Made by a program: the position numbers and the translations under genes | In this document: piece by piece, positions 18,614 through 28,050 of the stretch | How positions within the stretch are numbered: the stretch's first letter is position 1 | Layout: each line of letters begins with the position of its first letter | The notes under the pieces: generated by a model | Told to the model about the DNA's origin: nothing | Database searches by the model: none | Seen by the model: only the letters and a program-made list of their open reading frames with translations | NCBI GenBank assembly: GCA_038207585.1 | Contig: JBBQZP010000011.1 | Span: forward strand, 40,498-104,497 | Length of the DNA: 64,000 bases | Source: JBBQZP01 sp038207585 | GTDB taxonomy: Bacteria; Pseudomonadota; Alphaproteobacteria; Rhodobacterales; Rhodobacteraceae | Direction: 5' to 3'

Positions 18614-19311
18614 TTCCAGCCCTCGTCCAGCAGGGTGCGGGTTTCGGCCACGGCGACATCCCAGATCGCCTGCATCTCGGCATCGTCACGCTGATAATAA
18701 CCACCGAAATTTCCGTCGCCCAGATAGTCGCGCACGGCTTTTGGGTTCATCAACCGCATCTTGTCCAGCGCAATCATCGGCTTGCGCTGCTCTGGCATCT
18801 CGACACCCGGCAGGCGGGTCCAGGGAAAATTCTCCATCCACGACGCGTGCGAGGCGACTGTGTCAATCTCCTGCACCTTGGCAAAGGTGCGTGGCGCGTT
18901 CCACCAGTTGTGGAATTTGATCTGCGTGTCGGGGTTATCGGCCATCCATTCGATCGCCAGCGCCCCGGCAGGCGCGTTGCCGCCATGCCCGTTCACGATC
19001 AGAATGCGGCGAAAGCCCTGCGCGCGCAGGCTGTCCAGAATGTCGCGCACCAGCCGCACATAGGTTTCAATCCGCAGACTGACGGTGCCCGGATAGCCCA
19101 GAAAATAGGGTGTCAGCCCGTAAGCCACCACCGGAAAGACCGGCACGCCAAGGGGTTTTGCCGCGTCGACCGCAATCTTTTCGGCCAGAATGGAATCGAC
19201 CGAAAGGGACAGGCCCGCGTGCTGTTCGGTGCTGCCCAGCGGCAGGATCGCCAGATCGTCACGCTTGAGCCAGTCTTCAACCTGGCTCCAGTTCATATCG
19301 GACACTTTCAT
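18610..19311 (-). CDS. Creatininase family amidohydrolase
   Basis: A 233-residue protein of the creatininase/creatinine-amidohydrolase fold. LPLGSTEQHAGLSLSVDS near residue 23 and ILIVNGHGGNAPAGAL near residue 100 hold the conserved Glu, His and Asp metal ligands. Members hydrolyse cyclic amides such as creatinine, or 3-dehydro-scyllo-inosose and lactam-like substrates. It is the first enzyme gene after gntR and is coupled to it by a 4-base overlap. It suggests a pathway for a cyclic amide or lactam, later processed by the amidase and peptidase. Confidence 0.87.
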   Translation of the reverse strand: MKVSDMNWSQVEDWLKRDDLAILPLGSTEQHAGLSLSVDSILAEKIAVDAAKPLGVPVFPVVAYGLTPYFLGYPGTVSLRIETYVRLVRDILDSLRAQGFRRILIVNGHGGNAPAGALAIEWMADNPDTQIKFHNWWNAPRTFAKVQEIDTVASHASWMENFPWTRLPGVEMPEQRKPMIALDKMRLMNPKAVRDYLGDGNFGGYYQRDDAEMQAIWDVAVAETRTLLDEGWN

Positions 19312-20294
19312 GACGCTTCCTTTCTGACGCTCTGTGCAAGATCTCTACCCCTGATGATAAAGGGGATGACCAGCCGGTCGATATCGCCGGGGTCGGGGAT
19401 GTGCCGGTATTCGATCCTTTGGGCATCGGGGCTAAACCTGGCCGCAGCATCTGCGCCGGTTGAAAGGATCAGAACATCACAATCGGCCACGGCCGCAGGC
19501 AGCGACGGGTCATCCATCGCCAGCGCCGTTACCCCTTGCAGATGCGCCGCGAACCGCCTCACCCCCAGACTGAGGATCGGCAGGAAATCAGCAAACCGCG
19601 ACACCACGGTAACCCGCGCCATCGGGTCGATGGAGGCCAGCGCCATCCGAGTATCCTCGGACGGAATAAAGCGCAGCGACAGCACGCGGGCGTCGGGCAG
19701 AAGCGCGCGGATGTCATCCTCCAGCGTGCCGAATGTCAGAATCAGATCAGCCGCAGCGACGCGGGCCCGCAACTTGTCGTCGGCGGCCAGACGGTCCAGC
19801 GTGACAGGCTCGATCAAGGCAAGATGGCCCACCTGCTGCTCGACCGCGCGGGCATAGCTGGCGGTCGCATCGCGGAACAGGCCCACCATCACGATATCCC
19901 GGCGCAGACCCGCCCCAAGCCGGTAGGTGACGCGGGCGTTGATGATGGCCAGAATATCGGCCGATTTCAGGCCGGTTTTCAACGCAAGGTCGATTGCGGC
20001 ATCAATGGTGCGGCGCAGGTCGGGTGCCACAACATGATCGGCAATCTGCCCCAGCGTGCCGTGCGATACGAACGTGCCAGACCCGGACCGCCCCTCGATC
20101 CGACCTTCGGCCTTCAACTCTCCGTAGACCTTGCTGACGGTCATGGGTGCCACCTTGATCTCGGCGGCCAGATCACGCACCGAGGGCAGCGATTCGCCCG
20201 CGCCCAGCGTTCCGAATGCGATCTCATGCTCGATCGCGCCCTTCAACTGCTGGTGGATCGAAATGGCCGAAGCCCGGTCGATCGTGATTTTCAT
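19308..20294 (-). CDS. GntR family regulator with large ligand-binding C-terminal domain
   Basis: A 328-residue protein. Residues 1-75 form a GntR winged helix-turn-helix: SIHQQLKGAIEHEIAFGTL, then SVRDLAAEIKVAPMTVSKVY and GRIEGRSGSGTFVS. The remaining 250 residues do not look like the usual FCD, UTRA or aminotransferase domains. Their alternating strand-helix pattern (IVMVGLFRDATAS, ADLILTFGTLEDD, ARVTVVSRFADFLPIL) resembles a periplasmic-binding-protein-like fold, though this is inference. It heads the minus operon and diverges from the importer at 20473. A palindrome over its own -10 region (20319-20328) suggests autorepression. Confidence 0.88.
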   Translation of the reverse strand: MKITIDRASAISIHQQLKGAIEHEIAFGTLGAGESLPSVRDLAAEIKVAPMTVSKVYGELKAEGRIEGRSGSGTFVSHGTLGQIADHVVAPDLRRTIDAAIDLALKTGLKSADILAIINARVTYRLGAGLRRDIVMVGLFRDATASYARAVEQQVGHLALIEPVTLDRLAADDKLRARVAAADLILTFGTLEDDIRALLPDARVLSLRFIPSEDTRMALASIDPMARVTVVSRFADFLPILSLGVRRFAAHLQGVTALAMDDPSLPAAVADCDVLILSTGADAAARFSPDAQRIEYRHIPDPGDIDRLVIPFIIRGRDLAQSVRKEAS

Positions 20295-20315
20295 ATTCGC
20301 CCTGCTGTCTGTGCT

Positions 20316-20328
20316 ATTATACTAGTAT
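20316..20328 (-). promoter_or_regulatory. gntR promoter -10 with overlapping palindromic operator
   Basis: On the minus strand TATAAT (20316-20321) lies 22 bases before the gntR start codon. The perfect 10-bp palindrome ATACTAGTAT (20319-20328) overlaps it, an arrangement that fits autorepression by the GntR protein. Binding is inferred. Confidence 0.6.
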
Positions 20329-20421
20329 GATTCTGGCGGTAATTTCCGCCTTTGTCCAAAGATTACGCAAATCAATCTTGGAAATCCAGCGAACAGTAAT
20401 GTTGACTTGCATTCAATCTCG

Positions 20422-20433
20422 TGAAACGTTTCA
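20422..20433. promoter_or_regulatory. Perfect palindrome TGAAACGTTTCA upstream of importer operon
   Basis: The 12-bp perfect palindrome lies 39 bases before the binding-protein start at 20473. Its form (TGAAA-CG-TTTCA) resembles LacI-family operators, yet no LacI-family gene is in the window, so a regulator encoded elsewhere is likely. Confidence 0.5.
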
Positions 20434-20472
20434 TTAAGCTATAACACTATTCATAAACAGAGGGGTGCTGAC

Positions 20473-22050
20473 ATGAAATTCCTTTCTATAGCCGCATTTA
20501 CGTCGGCCTTGATTCTGGGGGGCCATTCGGCTGTGTCCGCGCAGGAACGTGGCGGGGTCATGACCTATGGCCGCTATACCGACTGCCTGTTCCTTGATCC
20601 GGTGCTGAACGACGCCAACGTCGATATCTGGATTCTGACAAACATCTATGAGACCCTGATCAACCCCACCGATGACGGACTGGGCCTGGAACCCGGTCTG
20701 GCCACCGAATGGGCGCTGAGCGACGCGGGCGATGTGGTCACGCTGAAACTGCGCGAGGGGGTCAAGTTTTCCGACGGCACGGCCATGACCGACGACGACG
20801 TCGTGTGGTCGCTGAACCGCGCAAAGAGCCCCGACAACGGCATCTGGAACTTCATGCTGGCGTCGGTTGATACGGTCACGGCGACCGCACCCGGCACCAT
20901 CGAGCTGAAGCTGAAATACCCCGATCCGACCATTCTTTCGGCGCTCAGCGTGTTCAACTCGGCCATCATGCCCAAAGCGACGTTCGAGGCGTCCGCGGGC
21001 GCGACCGATGCGGAAAAGGCGCAGGAGTTCGCGAAAAAGCCCATCGGCACCGGCCCCTTCATGCTGGACAGCTGGGATCGAGGCGCGTCGATGAAGCTCT
21101 TGAAGAACCCGAATTACTGGGACAACGGCGCGGATGGCCAACCCCTGCCCTATCTGGACGGGCTGACGTTCGAGATCATCCCCGATGACGCGACCCGCAT
21201 CCTCAAGCTGCAATCGGGCGATATTGACGGGGCGGAATTCATTCCCTTTGCCCGCGTGGCCGAACTCAAGGCCGATGCCAACATCAAGATGGAGCTATTC
21301 CCCGGCACCCGTGTCTGGGACATCATCATCAACGTGCGTCCCGAACTGGGCGGCAATCCGAACCCGCTGTCGGATGAAAAGGTTCGACAGGCGATGAACT
21401 ATGCCGCCAACAAAGAGGCGCTGGTTCAGGTTGTCACCTTCGGTGTCGGCACACCGCTGTCGTCGTTCATGTCAACCACCACGCCGATGCATTCGGGCGA
21501 CGGGCCGCTGTTCCCCTATGATCTGGAAAAGGCCAAGGCGCTGATGGCAGAGTCGGGCTTTCCCGACGGCTTCAAGACAAGCATCCTGACCATTGCGGGC
21601 AATCAGGACGATCTGGGCATCACCACAGCCCTGCAGCAGATGTGGGCCGCCATCGGGATCGAGCTTGAGATCAAACAGGTCGACAACGCATCGCGCACCG
21701 AACAATACCGCGCCGGCACTTTTGATATGCGCACCGGCGGGTGGACCAATGACATCGCTGATGCGAGCCAGATCACGTCATACTTCGCCTACAGCCCGAC
21801 CATCGACGCGCTGCACTCGGGCTGGAAGAACGCCGAGGTTGACGAGTTGTTCGAGGCCTCGCAAAAGGAAATGGATGTGGCCAAGCGGACCGCGCAGTTT
21901 GCGCGCATTCAGGAAATCTTCAATGTGTCTGGCCCGACCATCGCGCTTTACGAAACTCCCTATCCGGTGGCGCTTGGCAGCAAGGTGAACGGCTTTGTCC
22001 AGATCCCGCTGGGCAACAACATCTTCCGCGAAACCTGGCTTGCGAAGTAA
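20473..22050 (+). CDS. ABC importer substrate-binding protein, family 5 (second system)
   Basis: A 525-residue periplasmic receptor. The Sec signal peptide is MKFLSIAAFTSALILGGHSA with cleavage after VSAQ. The SBP_bac_5 signature is LREGVKFSDGTAMTDDDVVWSLNRA near residue 95. It heads the plus-strand operon of two permeases, two ATPases, the M32 peptidase and the RraA-like protein, which argues for a peptide or amino-acid-derived ligand. A strong hairpin follows the gene at 22058-22084. Confidence 0.93.
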   Translation: MKFLSIAAFTSALILGGHSAVSAQERGGVMTYGRYTDCLFLDPVLNDANVDIWILTNIYETLINPTDDGLGLEPGLATEWALSDAGDVVTLKLREGVKFSDGTAMTDDDVVWSLNRAKSPDNGIWNFMLASVDTVTATAPGTIELKLKYPDPTILSALSVFNSAIMPKATFEASAGATDAEKAQEFAKKPIGTGPFMLDSWDRGASMKLLKNPNYWDNGADGQPLPYLDGLTFEIIPDDATRILKLQSGDIDGAEFIPFARVAELKADANIKMELFPGTRVWDIIINVRPELGGNPNPLSDEKVRQAMNYAANKEALVQVVTFGVGTPLSSFMSTTTPMHSGDGPLFPYDLEKAKALMAESGFPDGFKTSILTIAGNQDDLGITTALQQMWAAIGIELEIKQVDNASRTEQYRAGTFDMRTGGWTNDIADASQITSYFAYSPTIDALHSGWKNAEVDELFEASQKEMDVAKRTAQFARIQEIFNVSGPTIALYETPYPVALGSKVNGFVQIPLGNNIFRETWLAK

Positions 22051-22057
22051 CGTCTGT

Positions 22058-22084
22058 CGGGCGCGGGACGATTCCCCGCGCCCG
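22058..22084 (+). terminator. GC hairpin between binding-protein and permease genes (second system)
   Basis: A 10-bp perfect inverted repeat (22058-22067 with 22075-22084, 7-base loop) lies 7 bases after the binding-protein stop and lacks a T-tract. It is in the same position as the hairpin of the first importer. Confidence 0.7.
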
Positions 22085-22113
22085 CCCCCCTACTGACCAT
22101 CGGAGACGCAGAC

Positions 22114-23052
22114 GTGCACCTTGCATCCTTCATCGCACGCCGCCTTCTGCAACTGATCCCCACCCTTTTGTTCATCCTGATCATGGTGTTCGCCCTTGTG
22201 CGGCTTTTGCCGGGTGATCCGGCCAGCGCCATGCTGGGCGACCGTGCGCTGGATGCCGATGTTGCGCGCATCAACAAGGAACTGGGGCTGGATCAGCCGA
22301 TTGTGGTGCAGTTCGTGGTCTTTGCCAAATCGGTGGCAACCGGCGCTCTGGGCAATTCGATCACGCTGAAAGTGCCGGTTGCCGAACTGATTGCAACGCG
22401 GCTGCCGATCACCATCGTGCTGACGCTGATGGCGGCTCTGATCGCGGTTCTTCTTGCCGTGCCGCTGGCCTTTGTTGCGGCCACCCGGCGCGGGCGGATG
22501 GCCGACAGTGCCGTGCGCGGGGCGTTTCAGGTGGGTCTTTCGATGCCGGTCTTCTACCTTGGGCTGATCCTGCTGACCGTCTTTGGCGCGCAGTTGCGCT
22601 GGTTTCCGGTCGGCGGCTATGGCGACGGATTTCTGGACCATTTGCACCATCTTTTCCTGCCCGCGCTGACGCTGGCACTTAGCCTGTCGGCCGTGCTGAT
22701 GCGCAACCTGCGCGCCGCCATCATCGAGGTGATCGACGCCGAATATGTGCAGTTCGCCCGCGCCAAGGGGCTGCCGCCGGGGCTGATCCTGCTGCGCCAT
22801 GTGCTGCGCAATGCGCTGATTTCCACCGTGGCGCTGTTCGGCCTTTCCATCGGCACGCTTCTCAGCGGGGCGGTGATCACCGAGACGGTCTTTGCCATTC
22901 CCGGCGCTGGCCGCCTGATGATCGACAGCATCTATGCGCGCGATTACCCCGTGGTGCAGGGCCTGACGATTGCGCTGGCGGTGTTGGTGTCACTGACGTT
23001 CCTTCTGACCGATCTGGTGCAGGCCTGGCTTGACCCACGGGTGGCGCGGTGA
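22114..23052 (+). CDS. ABC importer permease, DppB type (second system)
   Basis: A 312-residue permease with a GTG start preceded by GGAGAC. The N-terminal segment RRLLQLIPTLLFILIMVFAL is followed by LLPGDPASAMLG and ELGLDQPIVVQFV, the DppB signature. The EAA loop is around FARAKGLPPGLILLRHVLRNAL. Its stop overlaps the next gene by 4 bases. Confidence 0.93.
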   Translation: MHLASFIARRLLQLIPTLLFILIMVFALVRLLPGDPASAMLGDRALDADVARINKELGLDQPIVVQFVVFAKSVATGALGNSITLKVPVAELIATRLPITIVLTLMAALIAVLLAVPLAFVAATRRGRMADSAVRGAFQVGLSMPVFYLGLILLTVFGAQLRWFPVGGYGDGFLDHLHHLFLPALTLALSLSAVLMRNLRAAIIEVIDAEYVQFARAKGLPPGLILLRHVLRNALISTVALFGLSIGTLLSGAVITETVFAIPGAGRLMIDSIYARDYPVVQGLTIALAVLVSLTFLLTDLVQAWLDPRVAR

Positions 23053-23879
23053 AGGGTGCAGCCATGCAGGCGCGCACCGCCCTGCCCCTTACGCTGATCA
23101 TCGGCGGTGGCATCCTGCTGGCCAGCATGATCATCGGCCTCTTTCCCACCCTGTTCGCGCCCTATGATCCGAACGTATTCGACTACAACGCCTTGCTGCA
23201 GGCCCCCACGCTTGCGCACCCGATGGGCACCGACAACTTTGGCCGCGACGTGCTGTCGCGCGTGATCCATGCCTATACGGTCGACATGCAGATCGCGATT
23301 TTCGCGACCGTCGTGCCGTTCATCGCGGGCACCATCATCGGCGCACTGGTCGGCTATGCCGGGGGCTGGGCCGAGGCATTGTTCGGCCGCGTGGTCGATG
23401 CGGTGATCACCTTTCCCTTTCTGGTGCTGGTGATTGCCATCGTGTCGGTTCTGGGGCCAGGCTTGGTGAACATGTATATCGCAGTCGGCATCGTGGGCTG
23501 GGTGTTTTACGCCCGCATCATCGCAACCGAGATCAAGGTGCAAAAACGGCTCGACTATGCCGCGGCCGGGCGGGCGATGGGATATACCCATCTGCGCATC
23601 ATCTTCCGCCACCTTTTGCCCAACGCGATCACCCCCGCCATCGTCTACTGGATGACCGACATGGCGCTGGCGATCCTGCTGGGATCGAGCCTTGGCTATC
23701 TGGGCCTTGGCGCGCAGCCACCCACCGCCGAATGGGGTGTGCAGATTGCGGATGGCAAGAATTTCATGGCGACGGCGTGGTGGATATCGGTCTTTCCGGG
23801 GCTGGCGATTGTTGTGACCGGGCTTGGCTTCAGCCTGACAGGCGACGGTCTGGCCGAAGTGCTAAGGACAAAGCGATGA
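23049..23879 (+). CDS. ABC importer permease, DppC type (second system)
   Basis: A 276-residue permease. The periplasmic segment HPMGTDNFGRDVLSRVIHAY and the EAA loop GRAMGYTHLRIIFRHLLPNA identify DppC. GTG at 23049 gives a 4-base overlap with the DppB stop; the ATG at 23064 is an alternative that would remove five residues before the first membrane helix. Confidence 0.93.
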   Translation: MKGAAMQARTALPLTLIIGGGILLASMIIGLFPTLFAPYDPNVFDYNALLQAPTLAHPMGTDNFGRDVLSRVIHAYTVDMQIAIFATVVPFIAGTIIGALVGYAGGWAEALFGRVVDAVITFPFLVLVIAIVSVLGPGLVNMYIAVGIVGWVFYARIIATEIKVQKRLDYAAAGRAMGYTHLRIIFRHLLPNAITPAIVYWMTDMALAILLGSSLGYLGLGAQPPTAEWGVQIADGKNFMATAWWISVFPGLAIVVTGLGFSLTGDGLAEVLRTKR

Positions 23880-24874
23880 CCGCGCCCTTGGCCCCCGACA
23901 CGGTGCTTGAGGTGCGCAACCTGACCGCCAGCTTCGGGCCTGCGCGCCGGGTGGCGGTGAATAATGTGTCTTTCAACGTGCGGCCCGGCGAGGTGTTGGG
24001 GCTGGTCGGTGAAAGTGGCTCTGGCAAAAGCGTCACGCTGCGGTCGGTGATGGGGCTGGTGGCGGCATCAGGGGCGGTGAGTGGGCAGGTTCTGTGGCAG
24101 GGCCGCGATCTGTTGCAGATGTCGGAGCCCGAGCTACGAAAGGTGCGCGGCGGCCAGATCTCGATGATCTTTCAGGAACCGATGACCGCGCTGAACCCGG
24201 TGCTTCCGGTCTATGTGCAGATTGAGGAGAACCTGCGCGCCCACACCGATCTTGACCGCCGGGGTCGCGCCACCCGCGCCCGCGAGTTGATGGATCTGGT
24301 GGGCATCGCCGATGCCGCCCGACGTCTGCGCGATTATCCGCATCAGTTTTCGGGCGGCATGCGGCAACGCGTGATGATCGCCATTGCGCTGGCCAGCAAC
24401 CCCAGACTGCTGCTGGCGGATGAGCCGACGACAGCGCTGGATGTCACCATTCAGGATCAGATCCTGAAACTGATCCTTGATCTGCGCGACCAACTGGCAA
24501 TGAGCGTGGTTCTGGTGACGCATGATCTGGGCGTAGTCGCCGCCACTTGCGACCGCATGGCCGTGATGTATGCCGGGCGGATCGTGGAAACCGGCACTGT
24601 GGCGCAGGTGTTTGCCCAACCCGCCCATGCTTACACACGCGGGCTGCTGGGATCGGTGCCCCATGCCGGAACCGAACGCAGCATGCTGTTGTCGATCGAG
24701 GGCACACCGCCGCCGCCGGGTGCGCTGCCGGACGGCTGCGCCTTTCATCCGCGCTGTGACTTCGCGACCGACCCCTGCAGGGTGCAGCGCCCGGACCTTG
24801 CAGCACTTGCGCCGGACCGAAGCTCTGCCTGCCTGAACCGCGAAGCCGTCATCGCTGCGGGGTCACCGATATGA
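23876..24874 (+). CDS. ABC importer ATPase, DppD type (second system)
   Basis: A 332-residue ATPase. Walker A is GESGSGKS, Q-loop MIFQEPMTALNPV, signature FSGGMRQRVMIA, Walker B LLLADEPTTALD and H-loop VTHDLGVVAA. The C-terminal extension GCAFHPRCDFATDPCRVQRP holds the cysteine cluster typical of DppD/OppD proteins. The start at 23876 overlaps the permease stop (ATGA); longer readings upstream run through the permease gene. Confidence 0.94.
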   Translation: MTAPLAPDTVLEVRNLTASFGPARRVAVNNVSFNVRPGEVLGLVGESGSGKSVTLRSVMGLVAASGAVSGQVLWQGRDLLQMSEPELRKVRGGQISMIFQEPMTALNPVLPVYVQIEENLRAHTDLDRRGRATRARELMDLVGIADAARRLRDYPHQFSGGMRQRVMIAIALASNPRLLLADEPTTALDVTIQDQILKLILDLRDQLAMSVVLVTHDLGVVAATCDRMAVMYAGRIVETGTVAQVFAQPAHAYTRGLLGSVPHAGTERSMLLSIEGTPPPPGALPDGCAFHPRCDFATDPCRVQRPDLAALAPDRSSACLNREAVIAAGSPI

Positions 24875-25884
24875 CCGGTGATGTGGTGATAAACGCGGCG
24901 GGGGTCGGCAAACGCTTTGCCCTGCGTCAGGGCGTGATCAACCGGCTGTCCGGGCACCCCGCCCCCGCTGTTCACGCGCTGAACGGTGTCAGCTTTCAGC
25001 TGCACCGGGGTGAGACGCTGGGCATTGTCGGCGAAAGCGGGTGCGGAAAATCGACGCTGGCACGCTGCCTTGTGCGGCTGCACGAATGTGACAGCGGCCA
25101 GATTTTGTTTGAGGGGCAGGATATCGCGCGCCTTGAAGGGCCGGCGCGGCGCGCGTTCAACCGCCGTGTGCAGATGATCTTTCAAGACCCGTTCAGTTCG
25201 CTGAACCCGCGCATGAAGGTCCGCTCCATTCTGGCCGAGGCGCTGCGGGTGCATCGCATGTGCCCGCCAACCGACATTCCCGACCGGATCGCAGCGCTTC
25301 TGGCGCTGGTGCGGTTGACGCCCGATGCCGCCGACCGCTATCCGCATGAATTTTCCGGCGGCCAGCGTCAGCGCATTGGCATCGCCCGCGCCCTTGCCGT
25401 GGAACCCGAGGTTCTGGTGGCGGATGAACTTGTCTCGGCGCTGGACGTATCCGTGCAGGCGCAGGTCGTGAACCTGCTTTTGGACCTGCAGGAACGGCTG
25501 AAGCTGACGGTTGTGTTCGTGGCGCATGATTTGCGGCTGGTGCGCCACATCTCGCACCGGGTCGCGGTGATGTATCTGGGCAAGATCGTCGAAATCGGCA
25601 CGACGGAAGACCTCTTTTCGGCCCCGCGTCACCCCTACACCCGCGCCCTGCTGGATGCCGCCCCCGAGCTTGACCCCGCCCGCCGCAGCCGCGTGGTGGC
25701 CGCGCGGGGTGAATTGCCAAGCCCGATCAACTTGCCCAAGGGCTGCCTGTTCCACACCCGCTGCCCCGTTGCCATGCCGCGCTGCCAGACCGAAGAACCC
25801 TTGCTTGCAGACCGCGGCCCACAGCATCAGGCGGCCTGCCACCTTTCCGGTTTCGGCGCCCCACAGACAGGGACAACCCCATGA
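24871..25884 (+). CDS. ABC importer ATPase, DppF type (second system)
   Basis: A 337-residue ATPase. Walker A is GESGCGKS, Q-loop MIFQDPFSSLNPRM, signature FSGGQRQRIGIARA, Walker B VLVADELVSALD and H-loop VAHDLRLVRH. The C-terminal GCLFHTRCPVAMPRC cysteine motif is intact. It overlaps both neighbours by 4 bases, so the importer and the downstream carboxypeptidase are translationally coupled. Confidence 0.94.
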   Translation: MTGDVVINAAGVGKRFALRQGVINRLSGHPAPAVHALNGVSFQLHRGETLGIVGESGCGKSTLARCLVRLHECDSGQILFEGQDIARLEGPARRAFNRRVQMIFQDPFSSLNPRMKVRSILAEALRVHRMCPPTDIPDRIAALLALVRLTPDAADRYPHEFSGGQRQRIGIARALAVEPEVLVADELVSALDVSVQAQVVNLLLDLQERLKLTVVFVAHDLRLVRHISHRVAVMYLGKIVEIGTTEDLFSAPRHPYTRALLDAAPELDPARRSRVVAARGELPSPINLPKGCLFHTRCPVAMPRCQTEEPLLADRGPQHQAACHLSGFGAPQTGTTP

Positions 25885-27398
25885 GCTATGCCCGCTTTCA
25901 GGCCGAAATCGCCCGGATCAACGACATCGTCTGCACCCTTAACCTGCTGGCGTGGGATGGGCGCACGATGATGCCACCCGGCGGGGTCGATGCGCGCGGC
26001 CATCAGGTCACGACGCTGACCGCCCTTGCCCGCGACATCGCCACCGGCGACACCCTGCGCCGTGCGATGGACGGCGCGCGCAATGAACTGGCTCAAATGC
26101 CAAAGGACGACATCCGCCTGCGGGCGCTGACAAAGGCCGAGGCCGAGATTGGCATCCTGTCGCGCATCCCGGCGCAGATCATTGCCGAAATGGCGGGCCT
26201 GAAAACCCGCGCCCATTCGGCCTGGGTGGCAGCACGGGCCGCCAATGATTTCGCCGGTTTTGCACCGATGCTGGACCGGATGATGGCCCTGCAGCGCGAG
26301 GTGTCGGCGGCCATCGGCGGTGGCGCACACCCCTATGATCCGATGGTCGGCCAGTTTGAACCGGGCATGACGCTGGCCGAATTGCGCGGGCTTTACGATA
26401 CGCTCAAATCCGCGCTGGTGCCGCTGATCGCGCGGGCGACAGATGCCCCGCAGCCGCGCGTCGATTTCCTGACGCAAGACTTTCCCATCGCGCAGCAAAA
26501 GGCCTTTGGCCTGATGATGGCCGAACGCATGGGCTATGATGTGTCGCGCGGGCGGCTGGACGATACCGTGCATCCGTTCGAGATTTCGTTCACCCGCGAT
26601 GATGTCCGCATCACCAGCCGCTTTCGCGAAAACTGGGCACCGGGGGGCATTTTTGCGCTGTGGCACGAGGCCGGGCATGCGATGTATGAACAAGGCGTCG
26701 ATCCTGCCCACACGCGCACGATCTTTACAACCGATCTGGTCAATCTTTACGGCGTCGGCGGTGCCAGCTTCGGGATGCACGAGGCGCAGTCGCGGATGTG
26801 GGAGAACCGCGTCGGGCGGTCACAAAGGTTCTGGGACCTGCATTTCGCAGCCTTCCGCGACCACTTTCCCAACCAGTTGCGCGGCGTTACAGCCCGCGAC
26901 GTGTGGGCTGCCGTCAACCGCGTCAATCCCGGCCTGATCCGGGTCGAGGCGGATGAGTTAACCTATGATCTGCACATCATCCTGAGGTCCGAGATTGAGG
27001 CCGCGCTGATGGCGGGCGATCTGGCCGTGGCCGATCTGCCGGGCGTCTGGGCGGAAAAGATGCGCGACTATCTGGGCCTGACGGTGCCCGACGACACCCG
27101 CGGCGTGCTGCAGGATGTGCACTGGTCGCATGGCTATGTGGGTTCATTCCCGACCTATACGCTGGGCAACATCATGTCGTCGCAGCTTTTTGCCCGTGCG
27201 CAGCTGGCAGGTGGGGTGGCGGCGGGGCTGGGCAGTGGCGACTACGCGCCGTTGCGGGTCTGGCTGACCGACAACGTCTACCGCTTTGGGCGGGCGTCAT
27301 CGCCCCGCGAAACACTGCACCGCGTCACCGGCGGGGGGCTTGATCCGTCCCCCTACATCGCCGATCTGACCGCCAAGGTGAAGGCGCTGACAGCATGA
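25881..27398 (+). CDS. M32 family (Taq) metallocarboxypeptidase
   Basis: A 505-residue carboxypeptidase of family M32. The zinc motif HEAGH lies in IFALWHEAGHAMYEQG near residue 262, and GMHEAQSRMWENRVGRS about 30 residues later matches the family motif that supplies the third ligand. Length and motif spacing are normal for the family. M32 enzymes remove C-terminal residues from peptides in the cytoplasm. Four-base overlaps with the importer ATPase and the RraA-like gene place it in the import operon, which supports a peptide ligand for the transporter. Confidence 0.94.
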   Translation: MSYARFQAEIARINDIVCTLNLLAWDGRTMMPPGGVDARGHQVTTLTALARDIATGDTLRRAMDGARNELAQMPKDDIRLRALTKAEAEIGILSRIPAQIIAEMAGLKTRAHSAWVAARAANDFAGFAPMLDRMMALQREVSAAIGGGAHPYDPMVGQFEPGMTLAELRGLYDTLKSALVPLIARATDAPQPRVDFLTQDFPIAQQKAFGLMMAERMGYDVSRGRLDDTVHPFEISFTRDDVRITSRFRENWAPGGIFALWHEAGHAMYEQGVDPAHTRTIFTTDLVNLYGVGGASFGMHEAQSRMWENRVGRSQRFWDLHFAAFRDHFPNQLRGVTARDVWAAVNRVNPGLIRVEADELTYDLHIILRSEIEAALMAGDLAVADLPGVWAEKMRDYLGLTVPDDTRGVLQDVHWSHGYVGSFPTYTLGNIMSSQLFARAQLAGGVAAGLGSGDYAPLRVWLTDNVYRFGRASSPRETLHRVTGGGLDPSPYIADLTAKVKALTA

Positions 27399-27892
27399 CC
27401 GAATCCGCGATCTGCACTGCCGACCTTTACGACCTGCACGCAGCAAAGCTGCGCGTTTGCGAATTGCAGTTCCGCAGCTTTGGCCGGGTGCGCAGCTTTT
27501 GCGGCCCCTGCCTGACCCTGACCACTTATGAGGATCACACACCCGTTCTGCGAATGCTGCAAACCCAAGGGGCGGGGCGGGTTCTGGTCGTGGACGGCTT
27601 GGGGTCGATGCGCGTGGGGCTGATGGGCGACCGTCTGGCCGGGATCGGCGTGCAGAACGGCTGGCGCGGGGTCATCTTCAACGGCGTCATCCGCGACAGC
27701 GCCGGGATCGACGCGCTGGAGATCGGCGTGCGCGCGCTTGGCACCACTGCGCGCCGGGGATGGGCAGAAACTGCGGGCACGCAAGGCACGCCCGTCACCT
27801 TTGGCGGGGTGACCATCGCCACCGGCGACTGGATATATACCGACGCCGATTGCGTGATCATCGCGGATGAACAACTTGCGTTACCCAGCTAA
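27395..27892 (+). CDS. RraA family protein (HMG aldolase / RraA-like)
   Basis: A 165-residue protein. GVQNGWRGVIFNGVIRDSAGI near residue 86 matches the RraA/HMG-CHA aldolase active-site block, with the conserved Arg-Asp pair. The family includes RNase E inhibitor RraA and 4-hydroxy-4-methyl-2-oxoglutarate/oxaloacetate lyases. The metal-binding residues kept here and the catabolic context favour an aldolase or oxaloacetate decarboxylase activity over RNase control, but this is inference. It is coupled to the M32 gene by a 4-base overlap. Confidence 0.82.
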   Translation: MTESAICTADLYDLHAAKLRVCELQFRSFGRVRSFCGPCLTLTTYEDHTPVLRMLQTQGAGRVLVVDGLGSMRVGLMGDRLAGIGVQNGWRGVIFNGVIRDSAGIDALEIGVRALGTTARRGWAETAGTQGTPVTFGGVTIATGDWIYTDADCVIIADEQLALPS

Positions 27893-28050
27893 GGCGGCTC
27901 TCAGGCCAGCCTCAGCGATCCGGTGCGAAGCGCGATCTGCCCCGCGCCACCGCTTGGCGGGACCGCCCGATTGTTGTTTCTGCGCTTGCGACGCGACATC
28001 CCAAGCGCCACAGTTGCACTGTGATTTCATCCCCGTTTCAAGGAGCAGCT

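Noticed and set aside
24745..25842. 365-codon minus-strand open frame
   Set aside because: Antisense to a clear DppF ATPase with all motifs.
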